A DNA stretch of 37,959 nt from a virus. Numbering within the stretch: position 1 is the first letter of the stretch; each line of letters begins with the position of its first letter. The translations under genes and the position numbers were made by a program. The notes beneath the pieces were generated by a model. It was given only the letters and a program-made list of their open reading frames with translations. It did no database searches and was not told the DNA's origin. The stretch covers positions 1 to 37,959 of IMG/VR virus record IMGVR_UViG_3300013014_000002, one strand, 5' to 3'. Below, piece by piece: positions 22,241-28,642 of this stretch.

Positions 22241-22242
22241 AT

Positions 22243-22476
22243 TTATTTCTCCTTGTTGTTGTAATAGGGATTCGGCACCTCTGGTGCCTTTACCCCGAAG
22301 CTTGGATTCTCACATCTGCGACAATCACGAATATCAAAATCAAGTATCTCGCCAGAATTAAGCATGATTGTGAATATCTTGTTATGATCCATCCCATAGT
22401 CGGTAACGATGAATGCCAGTCCCTCGCCTTTGGGGGTCATCATCCATAGTTCTGGATTGAGTTGGATCATCTCCAT
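22243..22476 (-). CDS. Small hypothetical protein, 77 residues
   Basis: I place the start at the ATG at 22476 (AGGA six bases upstream); alternatives are an ATG at 22470 in an ATGA with the oxygenase stop, or a GTG at 22509. The product has WMMTPKGEGLAFIVTDYGMD, KIFTIMLNSGEILDFDIRDC and a CRRCE turn, a small beta barrel of the type seen in several phage proteins. No catalytic motif. Confidence 0.55.
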   Translation of the reverse strand: MEMIQLNPELWMMTPKGEGLAFIVTDYGMDHNKIFTIMLNSGEILDFDIRDCRRCENPSFGVKAPEVPNPYYNNKEK

Positions 22477-23033
22477 GCTGGTCCTGTAAACCAAGCTACC
22501 AACACCCACCTAGTACCCCATATCGGCGCACGGGCGCGATGTTCTAGGTAGGACGGGAACCAGCATCCGGCTCCCTGTTCTCGAATAAACTGAGCATTCT
22601 CAATATCAGCCTTAACCTGTAACCCGCCACCAAGATATTCGCTTGGGTCGGAAAGGTTGACTACCGCTGTAAGTTTCCTGTCGCTTCCATTATACGAATC
22701 GAAGTGCCACCAAAACTGTTGGAGTGGCGAGTATTTCAGAATCTGTAACTGCTGCATTCCAGTAATGTCAAATCTCCAGCTATCCTGGTTGATTGATTTT
22801 GTAAGCTCGGCCATCACGCTGTAAATCCATTTATGATGCTGGCTGTTTGGAACCCAACACGAGGTGCAAGTTCTAGCAAGCGATACCTTGTGCGTGCCAT
22901 CCTTCTTCATCACGGTTGACCGCTTCATCCCAATGATCTGCGCGTCCTCACGCAGCATCATGCATTGTGCAGGAGTGAGAACGTATCGGTCAACGCTCGC
23001 ACCTAGAACTTTCTGAATGTATTTATCTGCCAT
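22467..23033 (-). CDS. 2OG-Fe(II) dioxygenase (prolyl-4-hydroxylase-like)
   Basis: The protein has 188 residues. The double-stranded beta-helix core shows the facial triad His 110 and Asp 112 in QQFWWHFDSYN, distal His 165 in SYLEHRARA, and Arg 175 in WGTRWVLVAWFTGP for 2-oxoglutarate. The strand RKLTAVVNLSDPSEYLGGGL and SYLEHRARAP are typical of the PKHD/P4H group. Substrates in phages include proteins, nucleotides and DNA bases. Neighbours include methyltransferases and glycosyltransferases, so hydroxylation preceding glycosylation is a reasonable inference but is unproven. Confidence 0.85.
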   Translation of the reverse strand: MADKYIQKVLGASVDRYVLTPAQCMMLREDAQIIGMKRSTVMKKDGTHKVSLARTCTSCWVPNSQHHKWIYSVMAELTKSINQDSWRFDITGMQQLQILKYSPLQQFWWHFDSYNGSDRKLTAVVNLSDPSEYLGGGLQVKADIENAQFIREQGAGCWFPSYLEHRARAPIWGTRWVLVAWFTGPAWR

Positions 23034-23172
23034 TGTCGATCTCCCTTTTTATCCAGCAAAACAATGCATAAACACCAAGCAACAGGAATGCGAGTAAAGA
23101 TGCCAGGAATGACATGTAAAGCACAACCCAACACGCGACCCATGCAAAATCTGCCATTGCATCAATCATCAT
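23023..23172 (-). CDS. Small membrane protein, 49 residues
   Basis: The product (MMIDAMADFAWVACWVVLYM..., ending CWIKREIDNGR) is almost entirely hydrophobic, either one long or two short helices, with a basic end. The start overlaps the upstream stop in an ATGA and the end overlaps the dioxygenase gene by 11 bases. A membrane role is likely but unknown. Confidence 0.6.
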   Translation of the reverse strand: MMIDAMADFAWVACWVVLYMSFLASLLAFLLLGVYALFCWIKREIDNGR

Positions 23173-23483
23173 TTTGTAGCCTTGAAGACTCGCCTAATTA
23201 GAGTCTTGTTGTCAATAGGAACTCCGGAGGCTCGGCACCAGAATCCGACTGCACCGATCTTAAAGTCTCGGATTAGCTTCTGGATCTGGTGGACATTCTT
23301 GTATTCCTCGCAATCACCAAGAAAGAATCTCTTGCCTAGATTCCGGCGCAGGATCTTCATGCCGTCAATCAACCCTCGGCGTTGCAGCAGCCTGACATCG
23401 TCAATCGCTCGCTTGGCAACCTCTCCGGCCAATTGTTGTAGTTTCTCATCGTAATCTCCCTTGGTAAGATGGGTCGAGCGCAT
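23169..23483 (-). CDS. Hypothetical protein, 104 residues
   Basis: The product is helical with Arg/Lys-rich segments (MRSTHLTKGDYDEKLQQLAG; VRLLQRRGLIDGMKILRRNL) and an aromatic C-terminal part (IGAVGFWCRASGVPIDNKTL). The basic helices suggest nucleic-acid binding, but no family is recognised. It is tightly packed between neighbouring genes. Confidence 0.6.
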   Translation of the reverse strand: MRSTHLTKGDYDEKLQQLAGEVAKRAIDDVRLLQRRGLIDGMKILRRNLGKRFFLGDCEEYKNVHQIQKLIRDFKIGAVGFWCRASGVPIDNKTLIRRVFKATK

Positions 23484-23707
23484 CAGTATCTCCTCTTTGT
23501 TTTCTTCTTGTGATGCTCAACCCACTTGGCGTACTCGTTCCACAGGAAGGCTGCATTCTGCGCCTCTTGCTTGGTTTCAAATATGTCTGTGAGCGGTGGA
23601 AGGCCATTCGCCGGTACAGCACCCCATAGTCGCGGGCCAATCGTGTATCCGGCAGTAGTATGGATGCGCCACTTGCCACACTCGGCAACTACCTTGACTG
23701 TGGTCAT
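23483..23707 (-). CDS. Hypothetical protein, 74 residues
   Basis: The product starts MTTVKVVAECGKWRIHTTAG and ends AKWVEHHKKKTKRRY; a short beta sheet followed by a helix (TKQEAQNAAFLWNEYAKWVE) and a strongly basic tail. Overlaps both neighbours by one to four bases. The fold resembles small single-domain phage proteins of unknown function. Confidence 0.6.
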   Translation of the reverse strand: MTTVKVVAECGKWRIHTTAGYTIGPRLWGAVPANGLPPLTDIFETKQEAQNAAFLWNEYAKWVEHHKKKTKRRY

Positions 23708-24369
23708 CGACCAAGCTCCACAAGCTTGGCATCGTCAGACTTAATCTGCTCAATCAATTTAGGCATGTCTCCTGACTGCCCAGCGTAATGAATGCAGTAC
23801 GCATCCTTGTAGCGATCAAGCCCAAAGTGCGACTCAACGCTGGTCATACAATTGTATGCAGGATCAAGTTCTTGTACCGGAACATTCCACAGGTGGACCA
23901 TAATGTTCATCCATGTCTGCTCGGCAAAATGGTTTGGCAGCAGTCCGAGCGGAGGCATCGACAATACGCCAACAGCCTTGGATGAGATCACAAAGACTCC
24001 TGTATTGACGTAGAACCTAGGATCAATCTGCGCACCGAATGCGCTTGCCAGCTTTCCCATCTCATACTTGCGATCCAAGAACGCACCCTCATCAAAGGCA
24101 CAGAACATCTCGACTCCATCACCCATGTCATCGCAGTCGTTTGCAATCAGAATATCCGAGTCAACAAACGTGATCTGCTCATATCCCTTTGTGGCCATGA
24201 TATTCCCGATAGCCGACTTGCTATACTGCACCGGCTCGACCAATGGTTTCTCAAGCGCAAGGAAATCAATCTTATGCCTCTGGCAGTAAGCCTCCATCCT
24301 TGGCCTTGTAAGATCCAAGACCTTCTTCCAATCATCCCCGAATGCCTGCGTAACTAATGCGCGCTTCAT
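23704..24369 (-). CDS. GT-A glycosyltransferase (GT8-like)
   Basis: The protein has 221 residues. The nucleotide-sugar binding DxD is in ITFVDSDILI (Asp 70, Asp 72), followed by a Ser/Gly acceptor region with RFYVNTGVFVISSKAV and a C-terminal CIHYAGQSGD, as in GT8/galactosyltransferase-like proteins. The N-terminus MKRALVTQAFGDDWKKVLDL is typical of the fold. It is the second glycosyltransferase in the genome. It is flanked by small genes with four-base overlaps. The acceptor is unknown; the virion, host glycans or modified DNA are possible. Confidence 0.85.
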   Translation of the reverse strand: MKRALVTQAFGDDWKKVLDLTRPRMEAYCQRHKIDFLALEKPLVEPVQYSKSAIGNIMATKGYEQITFVDSDILIANDCDDMGDGVEMFCAFDEGAFLDRKYEMGKLASAFGAQIDPRFYVNTGVFVISSKAVGVLSMPPLGLLPNHFAEQTWMNIMVHLWNVPVQELDPAYNCMTSVESHFGLDRYKDAYCIHYAGQSGDMPKLIEQIKSDDAKLVELGR

Positions 24370-24542
24370 TTCTTATTCCTTCTTTTGGGCTTTGCTTCCT
24401 TCCACACATCAAACTTGTCATCAAGTTGAACTGACCAAAGCATAAGGTTCTTGTAGATTCCGTATCCAATACCGGCACGCAGCAATGTCCGGCTGGTTAT
24501 ATCCCCTAAGTAATATAGTGCTAAAGACAGAGCAAGTTTCAT
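24366..24542 (-). CDS. Small protein, 58 residues
   Basis: I start it at the ATG at 24542, which overlaps the upstream stop (ATGA) and has GAGGGACAA upstream. The product starts MKLALSLALYYLGDITSRTL and ends in a basic tail (KEAKPKRRNKK). The first half could be a signal or membrane-associated helix. No family. Confidence 0.55.
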   Translation of the reverse strand: MKLALSLALYYLGDITSRTLLRAGIGYGIYKNLMLWSVQLDDKFDVWKEAKPKRRNKK

Positions 24543-24721
24543 TTGTCCCTCTTGTCGTAATCTTCCCAGGTATAATTCCAGCAGGCTTCTACTGCTTCGT
24601 CTCTCGAAGCGTAGGTATCGAAGTGGGACCAATCTTCCTCGTTACCTTCACCAGCTTCGTCAATGTAAACTGCCCACTCTGGCTTTCCGTCTTCATCCAA
24701 CTCTTTCTTAATCCATCTCAT
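24539..24721 (-). CDS. Small acidic protein, 60 residues
   Basis: The product starts MRWIKKELDEDGKPEWAVYI and contains HFDTYASRDEAVEACWNYTW. Acidic with several Trp and Tyr, it looks like a compact alpha/beta domain. Stop and start overlap with both neighbours. Function unknown. Confidence 0.6.
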   Translation of the reverse strand: MRWIKKELDEDGKPEWAVYIDEAGEGNEEDWSHFDTYASRDEAVEACWNYTWEDYDKRDK

Positions 24722-25014
24722 AATCTTGGTACCTCTTTCTTTATTTGAGCTAACACGAACAGCGACCTTACCAACGCACGCTCAAGATGGTCAACACTTG
24801 TTTCACCATTGTTGTCAGGACAAGGCGAAGATTTGTGAAGCTGCATCTGCGCGGTGGCAAGATGACGTATCGCGCGTGCAATATGGTAATCGTGGGTAGG
24901 ACGATCCTTCTCCAGCCAATCTCCATAGGCAGACTTATCCGATCCCTTGCCCATCACGCGCCACACGATTTCCTGTGCAGCGTTGCCCATCTCTTGGATC
25001 GTTGGAGCGTTCAC
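24718..25014 (-). CDS. DUF5664-like protein (possible dNTP diphosphohydrolase relative)
   Basis: The protein has 98 residues from a GTG at 25014 overlapping the nuclease stop in GTGA, with GGAGG nine bases upstream; a TTG at 25056 would be an unlikely start. The segment YHIARAIRHLATAQMQLH followed by SVDHLERALVRSLFVLAQIK has the layout of DUF5664 phage proteins (RH..., then HL.HA...), a group related to all-alpha NTP pyrophosphohydrolases. Acidic metal ligands are less evident, so activity is uncertain. Confidence 0.5.
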   Translation of the reverse strand: MNAPTIQEMGNAAQEIVWRVMGKGSDKSAYGDWLEKDRPTHDYHIARAIRHLATAQMQLHKSSPCPDNNGETSVDHLERALVRSLFVLAQIKKEVPRL

Positions 25015-25829
25015 AGCTTCATGCCTGGAGGCGTGTATTGCTTGACCCAAGCCCAAACCTTCTGCATCGCGCAGAAGGCTATTCCGGCTTGGTAAAGCTC
25101 ATCCTCATCCCAAACCTTCGTCATCAACTTGGTTGGATCGTTGGATGCCAAGACTACCGAGACGCATGCTGCTTTTGGATTCTCGCTTGCCGATCTGTAA
25201 GCCCAAAGTTGGGCGCAGTCCGTATCGTAGAACGGATCGTACTTCGGATTAACCTTTCTGTTCTTTAAGTCGATGATAGCGTCACCCACATTGCGTAGCT
25301 TGACGTAGGCATCACACCTGCCCGCATAGCCTGCGCCGACAAGACCCTTTTCGCACCAGTACGTTTTCTCAATGTTTGCATCGGACCACTTCTTAAAGGT
25401 TTCGATATACGGAGCAAGTGTTTCATCTCCGGATACGGCTCTTCCGAGTAGGATGTTCTCCATTTCGGTGTGCATTTTTGTTCCATGTTCTGCAGCTTTC
25501 CCTGTCGATTCTTTCGAGTCTTTAACGACTCTCTTTGCGTAGTCTTCGAGTGTTTCATTTTCCTCCTTTGGCAGCGTCAAGCATGCCATGATTGCCTGTT
25601 CGATCTTCCAATTGGTAAGCTGTGGCTTGTCCAGAATAGATAGGATGCTTGTGACGCTAGGATACAGAAGCATCTTTCTGGCATCAGCCACAGTCGTGTT
25701 GCGGAAATTTCCATTTTTGCCAAGCACAGTATGGGCGGATTCACCCTCTGCTGTGTACCAATGACCCGCCTGGTCGCTGTGGACCAGACGGGTATTGGAT
25801 GGCTCCTTACTGGTAATAGTAAGTGCCAT
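25011..25829 (-). CDS. PD-(D/E)XK exonuclease (RecB/Cas4-like)
   Basis: The protein has 272 residues. The nuclease motifs are His 120 in EHGTKMHTEME, Asp 173 in GYAGRCDAYV, and Asp 187 with Lys 189 in AIIDLKNRK, with Gln 207 and Tyr 211 in CAQLWAYRSA of the RecB-family motif QxxxY. It would degrade or process DNA ends in recombination. It follows the SSB-like gene by five bases; both proteins begin MALTI. The pairing with SSB-like and resolvase genes suggests a recombination or replication module. Confidence 0.82.
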   Translation of the reverse strand: MALTITSKEPSNTRLVHSDQAGHWYTAEGESAHTVLGKNGNFRNTTVADARKMLLYPSVTSILSILDKPQLTNWKIEQAIMACLTLPKEENETLEDYAKRVVKDSKESTGKAAEHGTKMHTEMENILLGRAVSGDETLAPYIETFKKWSDANIEKTYWCEKGLVGAGYAGRCDAYVKLRNVGDAIIDLKNRKVNPKYDPFYDTDCAQLWAYRSASENPKAACVSVVLASNDPTKLMTKVWDEDELYQAGIAFCAMQKVWAWVKQYTPPGMKL

Positions 25830-25834
25830 ATAAC

Positions 25835-26482
25835 TTAGAACGGTACGTTTTCGCCGTTGCCGTCTTTGTCTCCGATTTTGATAGGACCAGAAGACGATCC
25901 GGATGCGCCAAATTCCTTGGATGCGCGGATCTTATCCTGCAACCATTCCGGCATATCCTTGAACTGACCGCCCTCCTTCTCCTCGATCTCGTAGTACATA
26001 AGATCGTTGGTGGTTTTGGCAGGAGCAGTCATGCCCTTGGGAAGCTTGGAAGCTCCGGCAATGGCACAATACTGCCGCCCCTGCTGGCTGGTCTTGTGGA
26101 TCAGAGTCAGCATGGCTGGCTTGCCAAGAAGGTTCTTCAAGCTGAATGCCTGCAGTTCCTTGGCCGTGAATGTCTGGCCGCGCCATTGTTCCAAGAGTTT
26201 CCGCAGGCTGGCTTTCTCGCCAAGGCTGCGGGTCTGCTCGATGGATACGACCATCGGCTTGGATACCTTGGTACGCTTGCCATTCTCCTCAACCTCGAAC
26301 TCGTCCGTTTGATCCGGAAGCTCGAAGGTTAGGCGAACTTTGGGTGAGAACTTCTTTTGTCCTTCCCAATTCGTTTCCTGGTGACCGAGGTCAACCAGAC
26401 TGTAAAGAACGCCAACTGTTGCACCGGCTTCGGGCAACTTGCGCTCCGTGTTCTTTGATGTTTCGCTTATGGTTAGTGCCAT
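25835..26482 (-). CDS. ssDNA-binding-like protein
   Basis: The protein has 215 residues. The N-terminal half is beta-rich (GVLYSLVDLGHQETNWEGQK, KVRLTFELPDQT). The C-terminus (SSGPIKIGDKDGNGENVPF) ends in an acidic-hydrophobic tip like the DDDIPF tails through which SSBs contact partners. Its position before the nuclease gene matches phage SSB or recombination-mediator genes. No classic OB motif can be verified by eye, so I call it SSB-like. It has AAGGAG upstream of the ATG. Confidence 0.6.
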   Translation of the reverse strand: MALTISETSKNTERKLPEAGATVGVLYSLVDLGHQETNWEGQKKFSPKVRLTFELPDQTDEFEVEENGKRTKVSKPMVVSIEQTRSLGEKASLRKLLEQWRGQTFTAKELQAFSLKNLLGKPAMLTLIHKTSQQGRQYCAIAGASKLPKGMTAPAKTTNDLMYYEIEEKEGGQFKDMPEWLQDKIRASKEFGASGSSSGPIKIGDKDGNGENVPF

Positions 26483-26492
26483 GTTATCTCCT

Positions 26493-26951
26493 TTATTTAT
26501 TTGGGTTTATTGGTTGTATGTATGTGGGGTGAAGTTCGTCTGGCTTTTTAACCCAAAAGCCTCCGCCTACTGCGGTGTGGGTTAAAGCATTGGCATGCTC
26601 AATCTCCATGCGGGGAGGAGCGATTGTTCTGGCAAGTTCACAAATGTCATCGGCTGTCAAAATAACCAGCCACTTCTTTTCGCCATTGCGCCGGAAGAAC
26701 ACCGCTGGGATCTTTCCATTGGGACAATCACGCATAGCCTGTTGCATCCAGGCTTCCGGCTTTAACTGCTGGCAACGCTTGCCTTCGATATGAAAAGGAA
26801 AGTTCTCACAAACCACATCCCCGCTACCACCTTCTGGATTGCCTGCGTATTGGGCGGTCCTTCTGGCCTTCTGCCAGCCTTGCTCGCGCAAGTATCCAGC
26901 TAACTCCCGCTCTCCCGCTGCGCCCTTTGCCCTGCTATTGATTTTTCCCAT
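26493..26951 (-). CDS. Hjc-like Holliday junction resolvase
   Basis: The protein has 152 residues. The N-terminal helix GAAGERELAGYLREQGW carries Glu 14; GNPEGGSGDVVCENFPFHIEGK has Asp 45, Glu 56 and Lys 58 with the catalytic spacing of PD-(D/E)XK resolvases such as Hjc and phage relatives. It would cut branched DNA made in replication or recombination and prepare it for packaging. It starts at an ATG just downstream of the TTGACC/TAGAAC promoter candidate. The C-terminal half (AIARTIAPP... region) is variable. Confidence 0.8.
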   Translation of the reverse strand: MGKINSRAKGAAGERELAGYLREQGWQKARRTAQYAGNPEGGSGDVVCENFPFHIEGKRCQQLKPEAWMQQAMRDCPNGKIPAVFFRRNGEKKWLVILTADDICELARTIAPPRMEIEHANALTHTAVGGGFWVKKPDELHPTYIQPINPNK

Positions 26952-26957
26952 CCGCTG

Positions 26958-26987
26958 GTTCTAGCGGAACGACCCATGTCGGGTCAA
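26958..26987 (-). promoter_or_regulatory. Candidate promoter with overlapping inverted repeat
   Basis: On the minus strand TTGACC (26987-26982) and TAGAAC (26963-26958) are 18 bases apart, and the ATG of the resolvase lies six bases further. GACCCATGTCGGGTC (26971-26985) is a perfect five-base inverted repeat covering most of the -35 element and part of the spacer, and may be an operator. The spacing equals that of the candidate at 13045. Confidence 0.4.
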
Positions 26988-26996
26988 CAACCAAAT

Positions 26997-27176
26997 TTAA
27001 TTGCGATAATACTTATTAGCTTCCCTAATATCCCTATTGAACTGGCGCATCATCTCGTAAACAGTAAGACCCTCTTTAACTTCCGGATTTTTATTCAACC
27101 ATGCAATGGCCTCATCGAAGGATTCAACATCCCTCATAGCTTCCTCAAATTTTGCCCAAGCTTCTTCCTCAGTCAT
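26997..27176 (-). CDS. Small helical protein, 59 residues
   Basis: I place the start at the ATG at 27176, overlapping the endonuclease stop (ATGA). A longer ORF to 27242 would overlap that gene by 70 bases. The product starts MTEEEAWAKFEEAMRDVESF and is acidic with helix-rich segments (DEAIAWLNKNPEVKEGLTVY). It could inhibit or support the neighbouring nuclease; unknown. Confidence 0.55.
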   Translation of the reverse strand: MTEEEAWAKFEEAMRDVESFDEAIAWLNKNPEVKEGLTVYEMMRQFNRDIREANKYYRN

Positions 27177-27556
27177 AAGCTCTGGAATATCCTCCAGCCT
27201 TGCCCTGTCGAGGGACAAAGTTTTGTGGTTAATGTTTTGCACTTGGCTATTGGCAACAACCAGAAAAGATCATCGTGCATTGCCCAACATACAACGTAAT
27301 CCACTCCGGTAATGGGACGTTTTGGAATATTAAACCCATTTCCAATGGATGTGGTAAACCTGTACTTTGTTCGTCCCTGCTCAATTGCTTGTGCAGTCTT
27401 CACCTGGATTCTTGTAAACTTTCCGTTTTTTTCCGTAACTAGATCATATCCGGAAAAGTCTTCATAAGGCAAAAGCACATTGTAGCCACATCGTAGCAAC
27501 GCGCCGGTAACGCGCGTTACTCCAATTGCACCAACCTGTCGCGAGCCTAGTTTCAT
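27173..27556 (-). CDS. PD-(D/E)XK endonuclease-like protein
   Basis: The protein has 127 residues. The motif PYEDFSGYDLVTEKNGKFTR with Asp 38, then IQVKT (Gln 51, Lys 53), matches small PDDEXK_5-type endonucleases. The N-terminal helix (GSRQVGAIGVTRVTGALLRC) lacks the usual glutamate, so activity may be altered. It is the first gene of the minus-strand middle block, 38 bases from the divergent secreted-protein gene. It may act in DNA degradation or repair. Confidence 0.65.
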   Translation of the reverse strand: MKLGSRQVGAIGVTRVTGALLRCGYNVLLPYEDFSGYDLVTEKNGKFTRIQVKTAQAIEQGRTKYRFTTSIGNGFNIPKRPITGVDYVVCWAMHDDLFWLLPIAKCKTLTTKLCPSTGQGWRIFQSL

Positions 27557-27558
27557 GC

Positions 27559-27586
27559 TTGACGGATTTCGATTTGTCCTAGAGAC
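27559..27586 (+). promoter_or_regulatory. Weak candidate promoter of the secreted-protein gene
   Basis: TTGACG (27559-27564) and a TAGAGAC-like element (27580-27586) lie before the ATG at 27595. The TTGACG-to-ATG distance (36 bases) equals that at the resolvase gene, but the -10 spacing (15 bases) is different. The Shine-Dalgarno is poor. Confidence 0.3.
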
Positions 27587-27594
27587 TTTTCACC

Positions 27595-27933
27595 ATGAAA
27601 GCAATAATAATGATTGTAGTGACGGTGATGCTGATGGCATCGGTGATGGCGGATGATTTTGACGGAGGGGTGTACGACTCTGGATACGCCGTGTTTAGCG
27701 GCGGTAAAGGATTGGGCATAACATCAAATGGATTGATAGTTGACGATGGCATATTAAAGCTCACTCCGAAGGGGTGCTATTCTTCATGCGGTGATGTTTA
27801 TTATGGTGGAGATGAAATTGTGACAAAGACTGGATTTCTTTATTACGGATCGAATGGAACAAAAGTGCAGGTTGGTGACTACTATTCTGGAACAGCAGGA
27901 TCAACCTATGTATTCGAGAATGATTCAGAATGA
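27595..27933 (+). CDS. Secreted small protein (possible moron)
   Basis: The protein has 112 residues. The N-terminus MKAIIMIVVTVMLMASVMAD is a clear Sec signal peptide, and the mature part is Gly/Tyr-rich (GYAVFSGGKGLGITSNGLIV; GDYYSGTAGSTYVF) with two Cys in CYSSCGDVYY. The gene is alone on the plus strand between the middle and late blocks and ends with its stop next to the stop of the muramidase gene. It could be a lysogenic-conversion-type or periplasmic effector, but no family is recognised. Its orientation and isolation suggest an independently acquired gene. Confidence 0.7.
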   Translation: MKAIIMIVVTVMLMASVMADDFDGGVYDSGYAVFSGGKGLGITSNGLIVDDGILKLTPKGCYSSCGDVYYGGDEIVTKTGFLYYGSNGTKVQVGDYYSGTAGSTYVFENDSE

Positions 27934-28641
27934 TTAACCGCCGCCAAATGCGGACAATCTGTTGTTGATTCTATTTTGAAGTCCAACAATAAATTTCATT
28001 CTTCGCGGGTCTGCGGAAGCCCTTGCCTTTTCATCATTTAATTGAGCCTGACTAGCAGCAATCATAAGATCCCTTGGGCTTACGCTACCTATTGCGGATA
28101 ATGTTTTAGGTCCAATTGCCCCGTCAACTGCCACATTCTTTCCCAGGCTTCTTAAGCCTTCTTGGAGATACTTTGTTGCACCGCCCATTCCACGATTAAA
28201 CGCGAGATCCTGCGCGAATGGCTGGATGGCTTGTGGAAGTTGTGATACGAGTGGTGCTGTGTACTGGCTGATGTATTCGGCTGCTGCCGCTTCCCTGTCT
28301 TGGGCTGGCAATCCTGCGATCTTTCTGAATGCTTCTGGATGGTATCTGTCATTGATGCCAGCTACCTCGTAATCTCCACCCATATCCCCTGCTGGCAATG
28401 CATACACGGAAAGATTTCCCTTCTTGTCGCGCCGACCCTCCCAATTGACTGTTGTTTTTGCTGCATTTATAAGATCATTATTTGAATATTCTTGCGATTC
28501 GTCTGGAACAAATTGAAGTGGTGCTTCCGGTTGTTGAGTTGCTTCCGCCATCTGCTTTGGAGCAGATGTTTTCTGTTCAATCTGTGGCTCTATTTTGGGT
28601 GATTGGACATTACCCTGCATCATCTTCTCGTAGCGTTCCAT
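27934..28641 (-). CDS. GH108-like muramidase with peptidoglycan-binding C-terminus
   Basis: The protein has 235 residues. After a ~55-residue Pro/Gln-rich N-terminus containing LQFVPDES, the segment TVNWEGRRDKKGNLSVYALP (with the putative catalytic Glu in WEGR) and GGDYEVAGINDRYHP resemble the GH108/TtsA-type lysozyme domain. Then come AFNRGMGGATKYLQEGLRSL and AVDGAIGPKTLSAIG, typical of the GH108 C-terminal peptidoglycan-binding repeat. No other cell-wall hydrolase is seen in the genome, so it may serve both entry and lysis. Its SD (AAGGAG) lies in the end of the upstream ejection gene. Confidence 0.75.
   Translation of the reverse strand: MERYEKMMQGNVQSPKIEPQIEQKTSAPKQMAEATQQPEAPLQFVPDESQEYSNNDLINAAKTTVNWEGRRDKKGNLSVYALPAGDMGGDYEVAGINDRYHPEAFRKIAGLPAQDREAAAAEYISQYTAPLVSQLPQAIQPFAQDLAFNRGMGGATKYLQEGLRSLGKNVAVDGAIGPKTLSAIGSVSPRDLMIAASQAQLNDEKARASADPRRMKFIVGLQNRINNRLSAFGGG
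28498..28518 (-). repeat. FVPD motif copy in the muramidase N-terminus
   Basis: LQFVPDE at residues 42-48 repeats the LEFVPDE/IEFVPD units at the N-terminus of the 1193-residue ejection protein; the DNA (TCTGGAACAAATTG) is also closely similar to the copies at about 32111-32185. Confidence 0.75.
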
Positions 28642-28642
28642 T

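Noticed and set aside
25823-26332. 169-codon plus-strand ORF opposite the SSB-like gene
   Set aside because: No ribosome-binding site, no family pattern, and full overlap with a well-placed gene on the other strand.
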